In this document: positions 17,303 through 25,546 of the stretch, one piece after another
Numbering within the stretch: position 1 is the first letter of the stretch
How the letters are laid out: each line of letters begins with the position of its first letter
IMG/VR virus record: IMGVR_UViG_3300034072_002254
Coordinates: 1-37,953 of that record
Origin: a virus
Reading direction: 5' to 3' (one strand)
DNA: 37,953 bases
Made by a program: the position numbers and the translations under genes
The notes under the pieces: model-generated
Seen by the model: the letters and a program-made list of their open reading frames with translations, nothing else
What the model was told of the DNA's origin: nothing
Database searches by the model: none

Positions 17303-17468
17303 TTTAGGTGGGTATTGCGCGAATGAATGCAGGGGGAAGCAAACAACGCATGACTTTACGCGCGGGAAGCCCCCTGAATCGTTTTATAAAACGGGGGCTA
17401 GGCAAATCTGGTGCATCCGTGCCGGTTTTGCCTGTGGCGCAACACAGGCGATTTGAAGCGGCATTCTT
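17303..17468. other. Non-coding gap with several inverted repeats
   Basis: Between the G-like and protease genes. It holds a perfect 14-bp palindrome CGTTTTATAAAACG (17380-17393) inside a 7-bp AGCCCCC/GGGGGCT stem (17368-17399), and a GCCTGTG/CACAGGC hairpin (17430-17449) just past the G-like stop codon. None is followed by a T-run on the minus strand, so none is a convincing intrinsic terminator. No gene is seen here. Confidence 0.5.
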
Positions 17469-17966
17469 TTACTGCTCCAAATGTTCACTTAACAGCTGCA
17501 AAATCTCTTCGGTATCAGCATCACTCACACCGATCAATGGTCGCGCTTTTAATCCGGGGTGATTCACTTTCTTAACCACGGTACCGCCGAATGCCAACGC
17601 CTTTTTGGTTTTAGGTTTAATGGTGTAGGGCTTGGTACCAAAATGATGGTGTGCAGCATAGGGCACATTGGTTCCAAAATTTAATTCGTTGTTGCCAATT
17701 TGATAGCGAAAACTTTTTTCCAAATACCCATTCAGAACCAATATGCGATTTTTGTTCCTGGCTTTGTCCCGCTGATAGCTTGGGCTAAGTGGTGCCCAGG
17801 GTGTGCCGTCTGGAGCAACCTGATCTTTAAAGCGCTGATTGTGCGCAATTATCAAATACTCACCGATATCCTGTAGCGCTGGATTCAGGTCACCCAACTT
17901 TTCCTGCAGCTTATTTAATAAATCCTGCGCAGCAGAGTTGTCATATTCAAGGGTTGCACCTGTCAT
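17469..17966 (-). CDS. Virion morphogenesis protein, Mu gpG (gp31)-like
   Basis: A 165-residue product, ATG at 17966 with AGGAC upstream. The pattern ALQDIGEYLIIAHNQRF, then APDGTPWAPLSPSYQR, LVLNGYLEKSF and YAAHHHFGTKPYTIKPKT is characteristic of the phage virion morphogenesis (Mu G) family. It acts in tail or head-tail completion. Order F then G then I is as in Mu. Confidence 0.9.
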   Translation of the reverse strand: MTGATLEYDNSAAQDLLNKLQEKLGDLNPALQDIGEYLIIAHNQRFKDQVAPDGTPWAPLSPSYQRDKARNKNRILVLNGYLEKSFRYQIGNNELNFGTNVPYAAHHHFGTKPYTIKPKTKKALAFGGTVVKKVNHPGLKARPLIGVSDADTEEILQLLSEHLEQ

Positions 17967-18039
17967 CGTTGAGTCCTACACTAGTGTTAACTGCTCAGGG
18001 GCCGGCCACCGGTAATTTGACCACCAACCTGAGTGGACG

Positions 18040-18064
18040 ACGCGGGTACCGGCCCGCGTTTTTT
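18040..18064 (+). terminator. Rightward hairpin with T-run, antisense to the head operon
   Basis: On the plus strand ACGCGGG (18040-18046) and CCCGCGT (18053-18059) form a 7-bp stem followed by TTTTTT (18059-18064). It lies just past the stop of the F-like gene, in the 96-nt gap before the G-like gene. It would terminate rightward (antisense) transcription; on the minus strand there is no T-run. Confidence 0.45.
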
Positions 18065-19304
18065 ATTCCTCTCGCCGGTACAGGCGCACCCCAATTCGCA
18101 AATCGTCTAAATCGCCAAACTCATTTACAAACGCTGTTACACCTGACCAGCCATCGTCACCCATTTCAAATACGGCGAGAGTGGGCACATCTGAGCCTGG
18201 TAATTGCAAGCGGGTCACATAGCGGCGGCGCACAACGGTTTTCTTCTGTGCGAAATGCCATTCCAACCTTACCCAAATTTCGTCTGGCTCTTTCAGTGCA
18301 GAGGCGAGTAGTTTCATGTACTGCCCACGTCCATTTTTATCGGCTTTGATTTCGCCCGTGCGGCTGGTGGTAAACATAGCCTTGCCAATCACCAAACGCT
18401 CGCCTATCACATCCGCGAACACCGCTGGCTCATCCAGGGTTGCACCGAACTCGGTTAAAAATTCCGTGGCGTATTGTTCGGGTGTTAAGTCGGTTGGCAG
18501 CAGTGCATCGGTATTTAATTTGCGCGGGGCTGGCAATTCGCTGCGGGGACGCGTGTTAGGCAAACCGTTACTGCCTGCGCTACCTTTCACCGGCGGGAAC
18601 GGCACCTCGGGCGGTATAGCGCTTTCCAACCGTGATTTGCCTGGCACATGTTCAAAGCCCGGATCAATACCCTTGGGTACACGCACCCTGGTTGGGCCAT
18701 TCGGGCTACGTTGACCAATCTCTCGCGTTTCCCATTCCACTTCTGGGGCTTCACCAATTTGTAAACCCATGCGTTTGATGTCGCGTTCATTAAGCGCTTG
18801 CACACGACAGTCACAACCCCAGCCATTGGTTGGATAGTGGGTTTGCCACCAAGGGTCGTCATACCGCAGCACTAAATTATTCCAACTTAAATGGTCATGC
18901 CGTGGGTTTTCACTGCCACTGTGAACGTAGCGCCAGAATGGGCGGCGCGCACTCACTTCCTGCATTTGCTGATAGCGGCCAGCCATGTAGCTGCTGTTTA
19001 AATTGGTTTCATAAATTACACGGCTGCGCCAATTGCGCCCACCGTTGTAACTCCAACCGTGCTTTGCAACGATGCTGTCAAAATCCTTGCGGAAGTCCTC
19101 GAGCGTTCCGCCTTCGGCAATCACTTTTTCCACTGCAGAGCGAAAGTCAGAAACAATGGCGTTGCGGTTTGCACCGGCCACCACAAATGCCCAATCATTC
19201 TGCTTACTGTAAATGTCAGTCCAGCTTTGCGTAGGCAAATTCAGCTTGCGACGAAAGAATTCAATTTGTTCCGCAAAGGGTAAGCTGACCGCCTCAATTG
19301 CCAC
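18063..19304 (-). CDS. Mu F-like head morphogenesis protein with C-terminal PBECR2-type domain
   Basis: A 413-residue product from GTG at 19304, overlapping the portal stop by 11 nt. Residues 1-210 are the Mu F (gp30) minor head domain: VIYETNLNSSYMAGRYQQM, HSGSENPRHDHLSW and the cysteine pair in GWGCDCRV. After a proline-rich linker (230-265), residues about 270-413 (LTPEQYATEFLTEFGA, FADVIGERLVIGKAMF, DEIWVRLEWHFAQKKTVVRRRYV) resemble the PBECR2 member of the barnase/EndoU/colicin E5/RelE-like nuclease group often fused to F proteins. Nuclease activity is not shown by the sequence alone. Confidence 0.85.
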   Translation of the reverse strand: MAIEAVSLPFAEQIEFFRRKLNLPTQSWTDIYSKQNDWAFVVAGANRNAIVSDFRSAVEKVIAEGGTLEDFRKDFDSIVAKHGWSYNGGRNWRSRVIYETNLNSSYMAGRYQQMQEVSARRPFWRYVHSGSENPRHDHLSWNNLVLRYDDPWWQTHYPTNGWGCDCRVQALNERDIKRMGLQIGEAPEVEWETREIGQRSPNGPTRVRVPKGIDPGFEHVPGKSRLESAIPPEVPFPPVKGSAGSNGLPNTRPRSELPAPRKLNTDALLPTDLTPEQYATEFLTEFGATLDEPAVFADVIGERLVIGKAMFTTSRTGEIKADKNGRGQYMKLLASALKEPDEIWVRLEWHFAQKKTVVRRRYVTRLQLPGSDVPTLAVFEMGDDGWSGVTAFVNEFGDLDDLRIGVRLYRREE

Positions 19305-21066
19305 GGCTCACCTCATCCATAATGTCGCTGCGGCCATTTAATTCGGCAAGGCGCAGCACATCGGCCATCACCGCTGAATACTCAGCAATACTCATGTCAG
19401 GCAGCAGCTCGGCAAGGCCATCGCGAATTGCTTCCAAACTTTCGGCATTCATTACCAGATCGCGGATGCGGTTAATCCATACGTCAGTAACAGATTGAAG
19501 CTTGTCGTCTGCCTGATCTGTAAGTGTTGTTGCGCGCTCGGTATCTGGATCGGCAAATTCGGCTTTGCCTGGCAATGGTTCTGGTACCGGCTTCGGCTCC
19601 GTAACAACATCACCCAACAACCGTTCGATTTGCTCTTTTGAAATTGCAGGGAAGCCAACTTCAATGAGTGCGTAAGCGCGTGCGCGATCCAGTTGGCCTT
19701 GCTGCACCAGGGCAATCACATCAGACAGTGATTTGATTTGTGCCCCATTAAGCGCGGTTTGCTGCGGCGATTCCAGCATGCTGGTATCTAACGGCTGTTC
19801 TGTCGTTTCAGGTGCATCGGTTGCGTTTGGAGGTGGTTGTTTACCATCGCCCCCCGGTGGCGTAGTGTTGTTTTGCTTTTCCCAACCTTCACCATATTGC
19901 TCGTGAATGTATTCGAGCGTTGGTTTAAAACCCATTTGATAAATTTTGGTATCGCGATCTGCACGCGCTGCCAAATCTTCGTCGGGATCTGTCACGCGGT
20001 AAACATGTGGCGGTTTCGCTCCGGGGAAGTTGTACTCGGTCAACCAGGTAACAACCGTTTCGTTAAAGCTCTCGCATACCAAATCTGCATCAGCACGAAT
20101 CAAGTCTGCACGCACATCGCCTTGCAGATCGTCGTCGCCCAAACGCCCAGGAGTGCCCTGAGTGCTTGCGGTTTGCCCTAGTATAATTTTTGCGATGGCG
20201 GCATCCATGTATTCGCACAGCTTCACATAGTCCGCCGTGCCGCTGCGTGCGGCCTCAAGAAATTCTATTTCCATTCCTTGGGGAATGGTGATGCCTGTGT
20301 CTGTTGCGATGGCTTCCAGCGCATCCAGCAGCTTGCGGCGCTCTTCATTCGTGGCGTTGGTTGGGTGTTTGCCCACTGTAGTCGGCTGGCCAAAGCGCTC
20401 CAAAAAGATCATCCAGTATTGAATGCCCGCGCGTTTGAAAAACACAGGCCAGTAAAGCCAATGCGCTAAACCTAAACCGTAGGGTTCGTCGTCATGATCT
20501 GCACCAGTGCAGAAGCTCCAGAATTTGCGATCAGGCAGCAGCTCGCCTTCCGGGTTGGAAAAGGTTTTCAAACGCAAGTTACCAAAACCATCAAAGCCGA
20601 AACGCACGCGGTCACGCACTTTAAGTTTATCGACGATGATATTTGCACCATCGCGCCCCCACATAATTTCTGCAGCGGCATAGCCGTAGTAAACACCGAA
20701 CAGCATTTTGTCAGTGGCATTATCAAACGCCATCGCCTTGATTTGCTCACTCATAAAGTCAGCGGCTTTTTTGTCTGCACGGCTTGTACCGCCTGCATCC
20801 ACTTGCAGCTCTTTTGCGATCACTGCCAAACGGCGCTGAGCGAAGCATGATGCAACTTGATCATCGCGCAGCACTTCCTTGTAGATTTTGTAATCACCAC
20901 CACCGCGCAATTGCAGTACTGAGTCAGTGGGTTGCTGCAACATAAATGGGTCTACGTAGCCGCGCGTAATATCGCGTCCATCGCGTGTGGTCGCTACTTC
21001 GCGCATCTCCGGGCGCGATGAACTCTTGGGTACCAAAATGCCTTCTTTTGTTTGTTCGTAGTTCAC
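19294..21066 (-). CDS. Portal protein, DUF935 / Mu gp29 family
   Basis: A 590-residue product. It starts at GTG 21066, one base into the terminase stop (TAGTG), with SD GGAGG 9 nt upstream. It has the DUF935 pattern: DSVLQLRGGGDYKIYKEVLRDD, FGVYYGYAAAEIMW, FKRAGIQYWMIFLERFGQPT, and ILGQTASTQGTPGRLGDDD. The C-terminus carries an acidic, helical extension. It forms the dodecameric vertex ring through which DNA enters. Confident. Confidence 0.93.
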   Translation of the reverse strand: MNYEQTKEGILVPKSSSRPEMREVATTRDGRDITRGYVDPFMLQQPTDSVLQLRGGGDYKIYKEVLRDDQVASCFAQRRLAVIAKELQVDAGGTSRADKKAADFMSEQIKAMAFDNATDKMLFGVYYGYAAAEIMWGRDGANIIVDKLKVRDRVRFGFDGFGNLRLKTFSNPEGELLPDRKFWSFCTGADHDDEPYGLGLAHWLYWPVFFKRAGIQYWMIFLERFGQPTTVGKHPTNATNEERRKLLDALEAIATDTGITIPQGMEIEFLEAARSGTADYVKLCEYMDAAIAKIILGQTASTQGTPGRLGDDDLQGDVRADLIRADADLVCESFNETVVTWLTEYNFPGAKPPHVYRVTDPDEDLAARADRDTKIYQMGFKPTLEYIHEQYGEGWEKQNNTTPPGGDGKQPPPNATDAPETTEQPLDTSMLESPQQTALNGAQIKSLSDVIALVQQGQLDRARAYALIEVGFPAISKEQIERLLGDVVTEPKPVPEPLPGKAEFADPDTERATTLTDQADDKLQSVTDVWINRIRDLVMNAESLEAIRDGLAELLPDMSIAEYSAVMADVLRLAELNGRSDIMDEVSRGN

Positions 21067-22502
21067 TAGCGGAACCCTCCAGTATTGGTGCGGCGAGTGC
21101 TGCCGGTGCTGCGGTACCCATCGGTATCGCCACTTGCGCGTTGTTTGTTGGTGGATTGATAGTCAATTACAACACCGGGTTGTGATGCCGCATGTACCGC
21201 CAAACCCAACGCCCAAAAGTGGTCGGCGTGGCCATCGGGTGTGCGTTCAGCAGTAAAGCGAATGTTGCCCGCTGCAGTGGTTTGTTTTGTCACTTGGCGC
21301 AAGTCAGCGCGGATTGCAGGCTCATGCGGAATACGCAGTGTGCGATCTTCCATGCGGCCTTTAATTGGATAGGCCAGCGCTTCCTTCACGCGCGGCGTAA
21401 AGGTCACGCATTCGATTTTGTGCTCACCGAATTTATCAACGGCATCATCACCCCAGCCAATACCCAAACCGGTGTAGTCAATACAAACCCGCTCACAGCG
21501 TTCAAACCAGGGCCACAGTATTTTTTCCTGATCGGATTTGCGCATGTTTTTGAGCCGCACAATGTGGCGGGTGTAAAGCACATCACCCAGCAGCTCCACA
21601 ATCCAGAGCACGGTCAAATCGCTCTTGCGGCCAATGTCTACGCCTGCAAACAAGCGGCTGCCTTCGATTTGCTCCCACTCAACACCAGCTGCATACTCGG
21701 CAGAGGCAATTAAATCGTATTCCAGAAAGGCGACATCGTCGTCAGCGGGATTGCACATGTACTCTTGCTGAAAGCTTTCTTCATCGGCACAACCACTGCG
21801 TACAAAGTCAAAATAGGCCGCCTCATCCATTGCTTGGCGTTCGTCATCCGCTGGAAGCATTTGCTGCAGCTTGTATAGAAAGCCTTGATCAAGAGCGTCT
21901 TGCAATGTGACGCGGTGCAGGCTGATGTTTTTCGGGTTGCCGTTTTCACGCGCTTCACGAATCAACTGATTAAAAAAATTATTGCTGCCACGGTGCGTGC
22001 TGATCACTTCCATATTGCCGCCCCAGGTGATGCCAGGGTACGCAATGCTCCATAGCTTGCGTGGATCCGGGTGCAAGGCGAATTCATCCAACACGCGGCC
22101 ACCGCGTTTACCGGCCTGCGCGTCTGGGTTACTACTCATTGAGTGAATGCGTTTGCTGCTGGTGAATTCCAACACATAGGCGCTGATGCGGTTCTTTTCA
22201 TCCAACATGACTTCGCCCAAATCTTTGGCGGCCATGTTCATAATTTTTGCCCAGTGCTTACAGTCCTCGATAAATAAACGCGCTTGCAAGTCATCGCGGC
22301 TGCTTACCCATTGGTCGTGTCGCGCACCTTGTAGTGATGTGCGTTCGTTACAAGCGTAAGCCGTTGACCAACTGAGGCCGATCTGACGGGATTTTTCCAT
22401 CAGCTTTAAGCGCGAGTCATCCTTAATCCAGCGGGACTGGAATGGTAAAAAGATTGCGCCCGGATTCGCAGGGATATTTTTGGCGTTACCTTTGAGTGTC
22501 AT
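21066..22502 (-). CDS. Terminase large subunit, Mu gp28-like
   Basis: A 478-residue product, ATG at 22502 overlapping the small-subunit stop (ATGA). ATPase motifs: Walker A-like KSRQIGLSWS (38-47) and Walker B VLDEF. The C-terminal nuclease domain begins LFAGVDIGRKSDLTVLW with the first catalytic aspartate, and ends near DGHADHFWALGLA with later acidic residues. It packages phage DNA by headful from Mu-type integrated copies. Highly confident. Confidence 0.95.
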   Translation of the reverse strand: MTLKGNAKNIPANPGAIFLPFQSRWIKDDSRLKLMEKSRQIGLSWSTAYACNERTSLQGARHDQWVSSRDDLQARLFIEDCKHWAKIMNMAAKDLGEVMLDEKNRISAYVLEFTSSKRIHSMSSNPDAQAGKRGGRVLDEFALHPDPRKLWSIAYPGITWGGNMEVISTHRGSNNFFNQLIREARENGNPKNISLHRVTLQDALDQGFLYKLQQMLPADDERQAMDEAAYFDFVRSGCADEESFQQEYMCNPADDDVAFLEYDLIASAEYAAGVEWEQIEGSRLFAGVDIGRKSDLTVLWIVELLGDVLYTRHIVRLKNMRKSDQEKILWPWFERCERVCIDYTGLGIGWGDDAVDKFGEHKIECVTFTPRVKEALAYPIKGRMEDRTLRIPHEPAIRADLRQVTKQTTAAGNIRFTAERTPDGHADHFWALGLAVHAASQPGVVIDYQSTNKQRASGDTDGYRSTGSTRRTNTGGFR

Positions 22503-23017
22503 CAGTTAATACCCAGTGCATCGCGAATGGCTTGTTTGGTTTCTTCGGTTACACCGCCTTTGGTAGGCATGGCCTCTAACTTCGCTTTTTGCTCTTCCAG
22601 CAATTTCTTCCGCGCATTTTGTTCAATGGCAAATTTTTTCTGAGCGATGGTTGCCTTTGCCAGCTCCGCAATTGCTTTAGCAGCTTTAGGTAAATCCACT
22701 TTGCCTTCTTCGGCCAATAGCAGACTGAATAGGCGCTCTTGCACCAAACGCATCAGTGCATCGCTCACAGCACCTTCATCATCCGGCGTGGCTTCTACAA
22801 TCGCTTTGGCTTGTTCGCTCGCCATTTTCAGTGCAGCAAGGCGCTGCTCAAAATCCTGACCGTAGCGATGAAGTGAGCTTTTACTAATATCAAAACCGCG
22901 ATCCTTCAGCTCAGCTGCCAGCGTCTGGTACTCACTGAAGTTGCTTTCAATTAACGCACGATCCAACCAGGCTTTTACTTCTGGCGGCATTAGTTTGACT
23001 TTGCTGCGGGTACCCAT
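22502..23017 (-). CDS. Terminase small-subunit-like protein, DUF3486 / Mu gp27
   Basis: A 171-residue product. The open frame continues to 23080, but ATG at 23017 gives MGTRSKVKLMPPEVKAWLDR, the DUF3486 N-terminus. An HTH-like segment (YQTLAAELKDRGFDISKSSL) is followed by a helical, charged C-terminal half with a coiled-coil look. Adjacent to terminase large subunit as in Mu. Confidence 0.88.
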   Translation of the reverse strand: MGTRSKVKLMPPEVKAWLDRALIESNFSEYQTLAAELKDRGFDISKSSLHRYGQDFEQRLAALKMASEQAKAIVEATPDDEGAVSDALMRLVQERLFSLLLAEEGKVDLPKAAKAIAELAKATIAQKKFAIEQNARKKLLEEQKAKLEAMPTKGGVTEETKQAIRDALGIN

Positions 23018-23021
23018 GGCG

Positions 23022-23330
23022 TCACCAGTATTTAGCTGGGCGAGCAATGCCAGGTTCAACGTCAACGGTGTACTCAGCAATGTCTACACCGTAGCGGGTT
23101 AAATCAGCAGACCATTGGCCGCTGGGTGATTTTTCCAAATCAACCAAGTCGCGGTCTTTTAAGTACTCCAACTCACGGCGCACCTCCAGTGGGGTCGCAT
23201 CGGTATACACCGCTTGAATGGTGGTGAGCACAATATTTTCGTGTGCACCCACCGGGCGAGCATTTTGCAGTGTGAGCAAAATCATCCAGCGGATGGTTTC
23301 GCGGCGAATTTTTGCGGGATCAACGTTCAT
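23022..23330 (-). CDS. Mu gp26-like small helix-turn-helix protein
   Basis: A 102-residue product, ATG at 23330, overlapping the neighbouring genes on both sides. The sequence (ETIRWMILLTLQNARPVGAH, ATPLEVRRELEYLKDRDLVDL, then a W-containing wing) fits a winged helix similar to Mu gp26. Order gp25, gp26, gp27, gp28 is as in Mu. Function in Mu is not established. Confidence 0.8.
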   Translation of the reverse strand: MNVDPAKIRRETIRWMILLTLQNARPVGAHENIVLTTIQAVYTDATPLEVRRELEYLKDRDLVDLEKSPSGQWSADLTRYGVDIAEYTVDVEPGIARPAKYW

Positions 23331-23637
23331 TTTTGGCGACCTCTTTCAACTGCCAGTTTTCAATTTTTAACGCCAGCGAATCGATTTTGGTTTCAATCAC
23401 TGTTTGGTTGCGTATGTAGTCTTCGCGTCTTACATACTGGTTTGGCAGTTCTGCCTGAAACCGCAAAAAATCTTTTTCCAGTCGCACCCATTCCTGCGCG
23501 TCCTTTTCAATGGCATTCAGCTTTCCCTCTATGCGGCGCTCGAACTGTTTAAACACCAAGGAAAGCAGCCCCCAAATTGCGCCAATCAGCGCAAGCATTA
23601 ACGTAATGCCTATTCCAATTAATTCGCCCGGACTCAT
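23320..23637 (-). CDS. DUF2730 / Mu gp25-like membrane-anchored coiled-coil protein
   Basis: A 105-residue product with an N-terminal transmembrane segment (about residues 5-29, LIGIGITLMLALIGAIWGLL) and a charged coiled-coil region that continues to the C-terminus. It matches the DUF2730 family of Mu-like phages. ATG at 23637, right after the Rz1-like stop at 23641, in the same late operon. Role unknown. Confidence 0.8.
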   Translation of the reverse strand: MSPGELIGIGITLMLALIGAIWGLLSLVFKQFERRIEGKLNAIEKDAQEWVRLEKDFLRFQAELPNQYVRREDYIRNQTVIETKIDSLALKIENWQLKEVAKNER

Positions 23638-23640
23638 GTG

Positions 23641-23892
23641 TTACTCACTTTGTTTTTTGATTAGTTCCCAATACTTACCCGCACACTCACCGTATTGGTC
23701 GTACATTTTTTTCAGCGCTGCCATCGTAGCATCGCAGCCGTTATCGAGCGGGCGGGCCACCGGTGCGCAAGGCACCAGCAAAACCGCTGCTTGCGGTTTG
23801 GTCGGCGCGGTCTGCCGCTTGGTGGAGCTGCTGCATGATGTTGTCATCAAACACGCAGTTAAAACGCAGGTGAGCAGTAGCAGCGAGCGCAT
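23641..23892 (-). CDS. Rz1-like outer-membrane spanin lipoprotein
   Basis: It overlaps the Rz-like gene out of frame, the hallmark of Rz/Rz1 pairs. I take ATG at 23892 (MRSLLLLTCVLTACLMTTSC); the frame is open up to 23937 with other ATGs. The signal peptide has two possible lipobox cysteines, LTAC and MTTSC. The mature part is proline-containing and short (about 65 residues) as usual. It would link with Rz across the periplasm to fuse the membranes at lysis. Confidence 0.75.
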   Translation of the reverse strand: MRSLLLLTCVLTACLMTTSCSSSTKRQTAPTKPQAAVLLVPCAPVARPLDNGCDATMAALKKMYDQYGECAGKYWELIKKQSE

Positions 23893-24139
23893 TGGTAAAT
23901 ACCTGTGTTGATTGGGCATCCGCTTTTTTGCGGTCATTAATGGTTTGGGATAGTTGCAGATTTAACTTGCCCGCCTGCTTGGTTTGTTCTGCCAAACCAT
24001 CGAGTGATTTATTGAGTGATGCAATTTCATCGCCCAGGTTTTTCTGCGTTGTATTCGCAACGCCCATCACGTAACCCAGATATCCGGTAACGCCGTATGT
24101 GATTGCAGCGATTGCTATTGCTAGTAGGTGCTTTCTCAT
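23741..24139 (-). CDS. Rz-like inner-membrane spanin
   Basis: A 132-residue product with an N-terminal transmembrane anchor (residues 5-27) followed by a coiled-coil periplasmic region (EIASLNKSLDGLAEQTKQAG, LNLQLSQTINDRKKA). ATG 24139 overlaps the transglycosylase stop (ATGA). Together with the overlapping lipoprotein frame it forms a two-component spanin. Confidence 0.8.
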   Translation of the reverse strand: MRKHLLAIAIAAITYGVTGYLGYVMGVANTTQKNLGDEIASLNKSLDGLAEQTKQAGKLNLQLSQTINDRKKADAQSTQVFTNALAATAHLRFNCVFDDNIMQQLHQAADRADQTASSGFAGALRTGGPPAR

Positions 24140-24843
24140 CAGAATTTAAACCCCATGCAAACCCCATTACCCCAACCGGCGCTTACATAAAGCGGTTCCC
24201 AGCGGGAAAGAATCGCCCTTGGGTAATGGCGATTCTCTTTAAAATTCGCGGCGGATCTGCCCGCGTTGAATTTTTCAATTGAGTAAAACCAAGCCAGCTC
24301 ATCAGCCCCAGAAGCTAATGCCAGCCTGCGGTCACGGTTTACCCAACCTTGGCCGCCGTTATAGGCAGAGAGGATCATTGCCCAGTGGTCGCACTGGGAA
24401 CGGGCTTGGTTTCGCTTGTGCAGGTACAGGTCGTATTGCACCAGGGCGCGCATGGCCCAGCCGGGGTTGTAGGGTTGCGGGTTTGCTAAATGTTTTGGGT
24501 AAGCCGCTGCGATCCACTCAGTAGTGGTCGGCATAAATTGCGCGAGACCTTCAGCACCTACTGGTGAGCGTGCATCAATTCGCCAGCGGCTTTCCTGATG
24601 CACTTGCGCAGCAAATGTTGCGATGGGTGCATCAAGCCCCCACACCGCATATGCGCTGCGCACAAGTACGGCGCGATGTTGTTTGGCAGCGCTGGGGATT
24701 GCTTCAGCCTTGACAGGTGTGCAGCTAACTATCATCAACACAACTACTGTGCCGACAATTAAGCCCTCAAAAATGGCGCACAGTAGGCTGTAAAAAAACA
24801 TTTCTCTGCGCGAGTAATTCCGCAAATCGAATTCTTTACGCAT
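24139..24843 (-). CDS. Lytic transglycosylase endolysin, SLT family
   Basis: A 234-residue product that cleaves peptidoglycan. SLT motifs: catalytic Glu84 in HQESRW (82-87), GLAQFMPTT (99-107), AYNGG (160-164). An N-terminal hydrophobic segment (about 17-40) precedes residue Cys41 in IVSC; it could be a signal-anchor-release segment or a lipobox, and I cannot decide. ATG at 24843, just after the holin-like stop. Confidence 0.88.
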   Translation of the reverse strand: MRKEFDLRNYSRREMFFYSLLCAIFEGLIVGTVVVLMIVSCTPVKAEAIPSAAKQHRAVLVRSAYAVWGLDAPIATFAAQVHQESRWRIDARSPVGAEGLAQFMPTTTEWIAAAYPKHLANPQPYNPGWAMRALVQYDLYLHKRNQARSQCDHWAMILSAYNGGQGWVNRDRRLALASGADELAWFYSIEKFNAGRSAANFKENRHYPRAILSRWEPLYVSAGWGNGVCMGFKF

Positions 24844-24845
24844 GA

Positions 24846-25277
24846 TTAAAGCCCCAGCGTTACGCCAAGAATGGTGCAGCCAACAATAATGGCGCGGCGG
24901 AGCATTGCAGCAGCAAACACGCGGTTGTATTGCTCAACCACTTCAAAATCCGCTTCGTTTTCATTTTCCTCGCTACCCTTCTGCCAAAACTTTTTCAGGT
25001 AGCCGTCTGGCCGTGCGTAGGGGAACAGCGCGCGGTCAATCCAATAACCGGCAATGGCAGCGGAAATAACCAGCGCGAATTTGTAGTAAGCCACCTCGGC
25101 TTGCTGGGGCGAGGTGAAATACAAGCCAGCGAACAACAAGGCGCTGAATAAAATCCAACTGAACAGCCGTGGCCAAGCCGCTTCAGCAATGGATTTGCCC
25201 GGAAAGAATTGCAGCGCCACCCATGCCAGCAACGCAAACGCTGCCACCACCATGATTAATAACCAGACTTTTTCCAT
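24846..25277 (-). CDS. Putative holin (small membrane protein)
   Basis: A 143-residue product with about four hydrophobic segments: residues 5-25, 38-54, 66-83 and a C-terminal segment near 125-143. A charged cytoplasmic-type loop (GYLKKFWQKGSEENENEADF) lies between the third and fourth. ATG 25277 has SD GAGGA 7 nt upstream. First gene of the lysis cassette, directly upstream of the transglycosylase, so a holin role is likely by position. It would be driven by the palindrome-headed promoter at 25331-25378. Confidence 0.7.
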   Translation of the reverse strand: MEKVWLLIMVVAAFALLAWVALQFFPGKSIAEAAWPRLFSWILFSALLFAGLYFTSPQQAEVAYYKFALVISAAIAGYWIDRALFPYARPDGYLKKFWQKGSEENENEADFEVVEQYNRVFAAAMLRRAIIVGCTILGVTLGL

Positions 25278-25330
25278 CGCTTTTTCCTCAGTTCGCTGTG
25301 ATTAATGAGTTGATTCACTACAGGAACTTC

Positions 25331-25378
25331 AGAGTAAGGAGCGGCGGCGTTTTTGTATTTTGACAAGCGTCAAAATAC
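25331..25378 (-). promoter_or_regulatory. Candidate late promoter for the lysis genes (Plys equivalent)
   Basis: A perfect 24-bp palindrome GTATTTTGAC-AAGC-GTCAAAATAC (25355-25378) is followed on the minus strand, 21 nt past its 18-bp core, by the -10-like TACTCT (25336-25331). Both the core and the 21-nt distance match the sites before the protease and com genes, and the first bases after the core (TACAAAA) match the protease site. The holin-like start is 54 nt downstream of the -10. Mu Plys lies in the equivalent place. Confidence 0.65.
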
Positions 25379-25430
25379 GCAAGCACCTCGCGCGCGCGAA
25401 GATGGCGGCGTTAAAGCGGAGGGCATAACA

Positions 25431-25544
25431 ATGATTGAAGTGATTTACGCAAAACGCGCCAGCTGGGAAAGCCGCATTAAATTATGGCAATGGCACCAGC
25501 GTTTAAAACCAGAATTGACTCGCGCCACTATGCTGGAGTTTTAA
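25431..25544 (+). CDS. Small rightward ORF, 37 residues, unknown
   Basis: MIEVIYAKRASWESRIKLWQ... with SD GGAGG 8 nt before ATG. Basic and tryptophan-rich. It is transcribed against both neighbours (rexB and the lysis genes) and is followed 2 nt later by a second small gene. Family not recognised. The good SD and tandem coupling support it being real. Confidence 0.5.
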   Translation: MIEVIYAKRASWESRIKLWQWHQRLKPELTRATMLEF

Positions 25545-25546
25545 TT

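Noticed and set aside
17430-17449. GCCTGTG/CACAGGC hairpin after the G-like gene as a terminator
   Set aside because: It is followed by A residues, not a T-run, on the minus strand.
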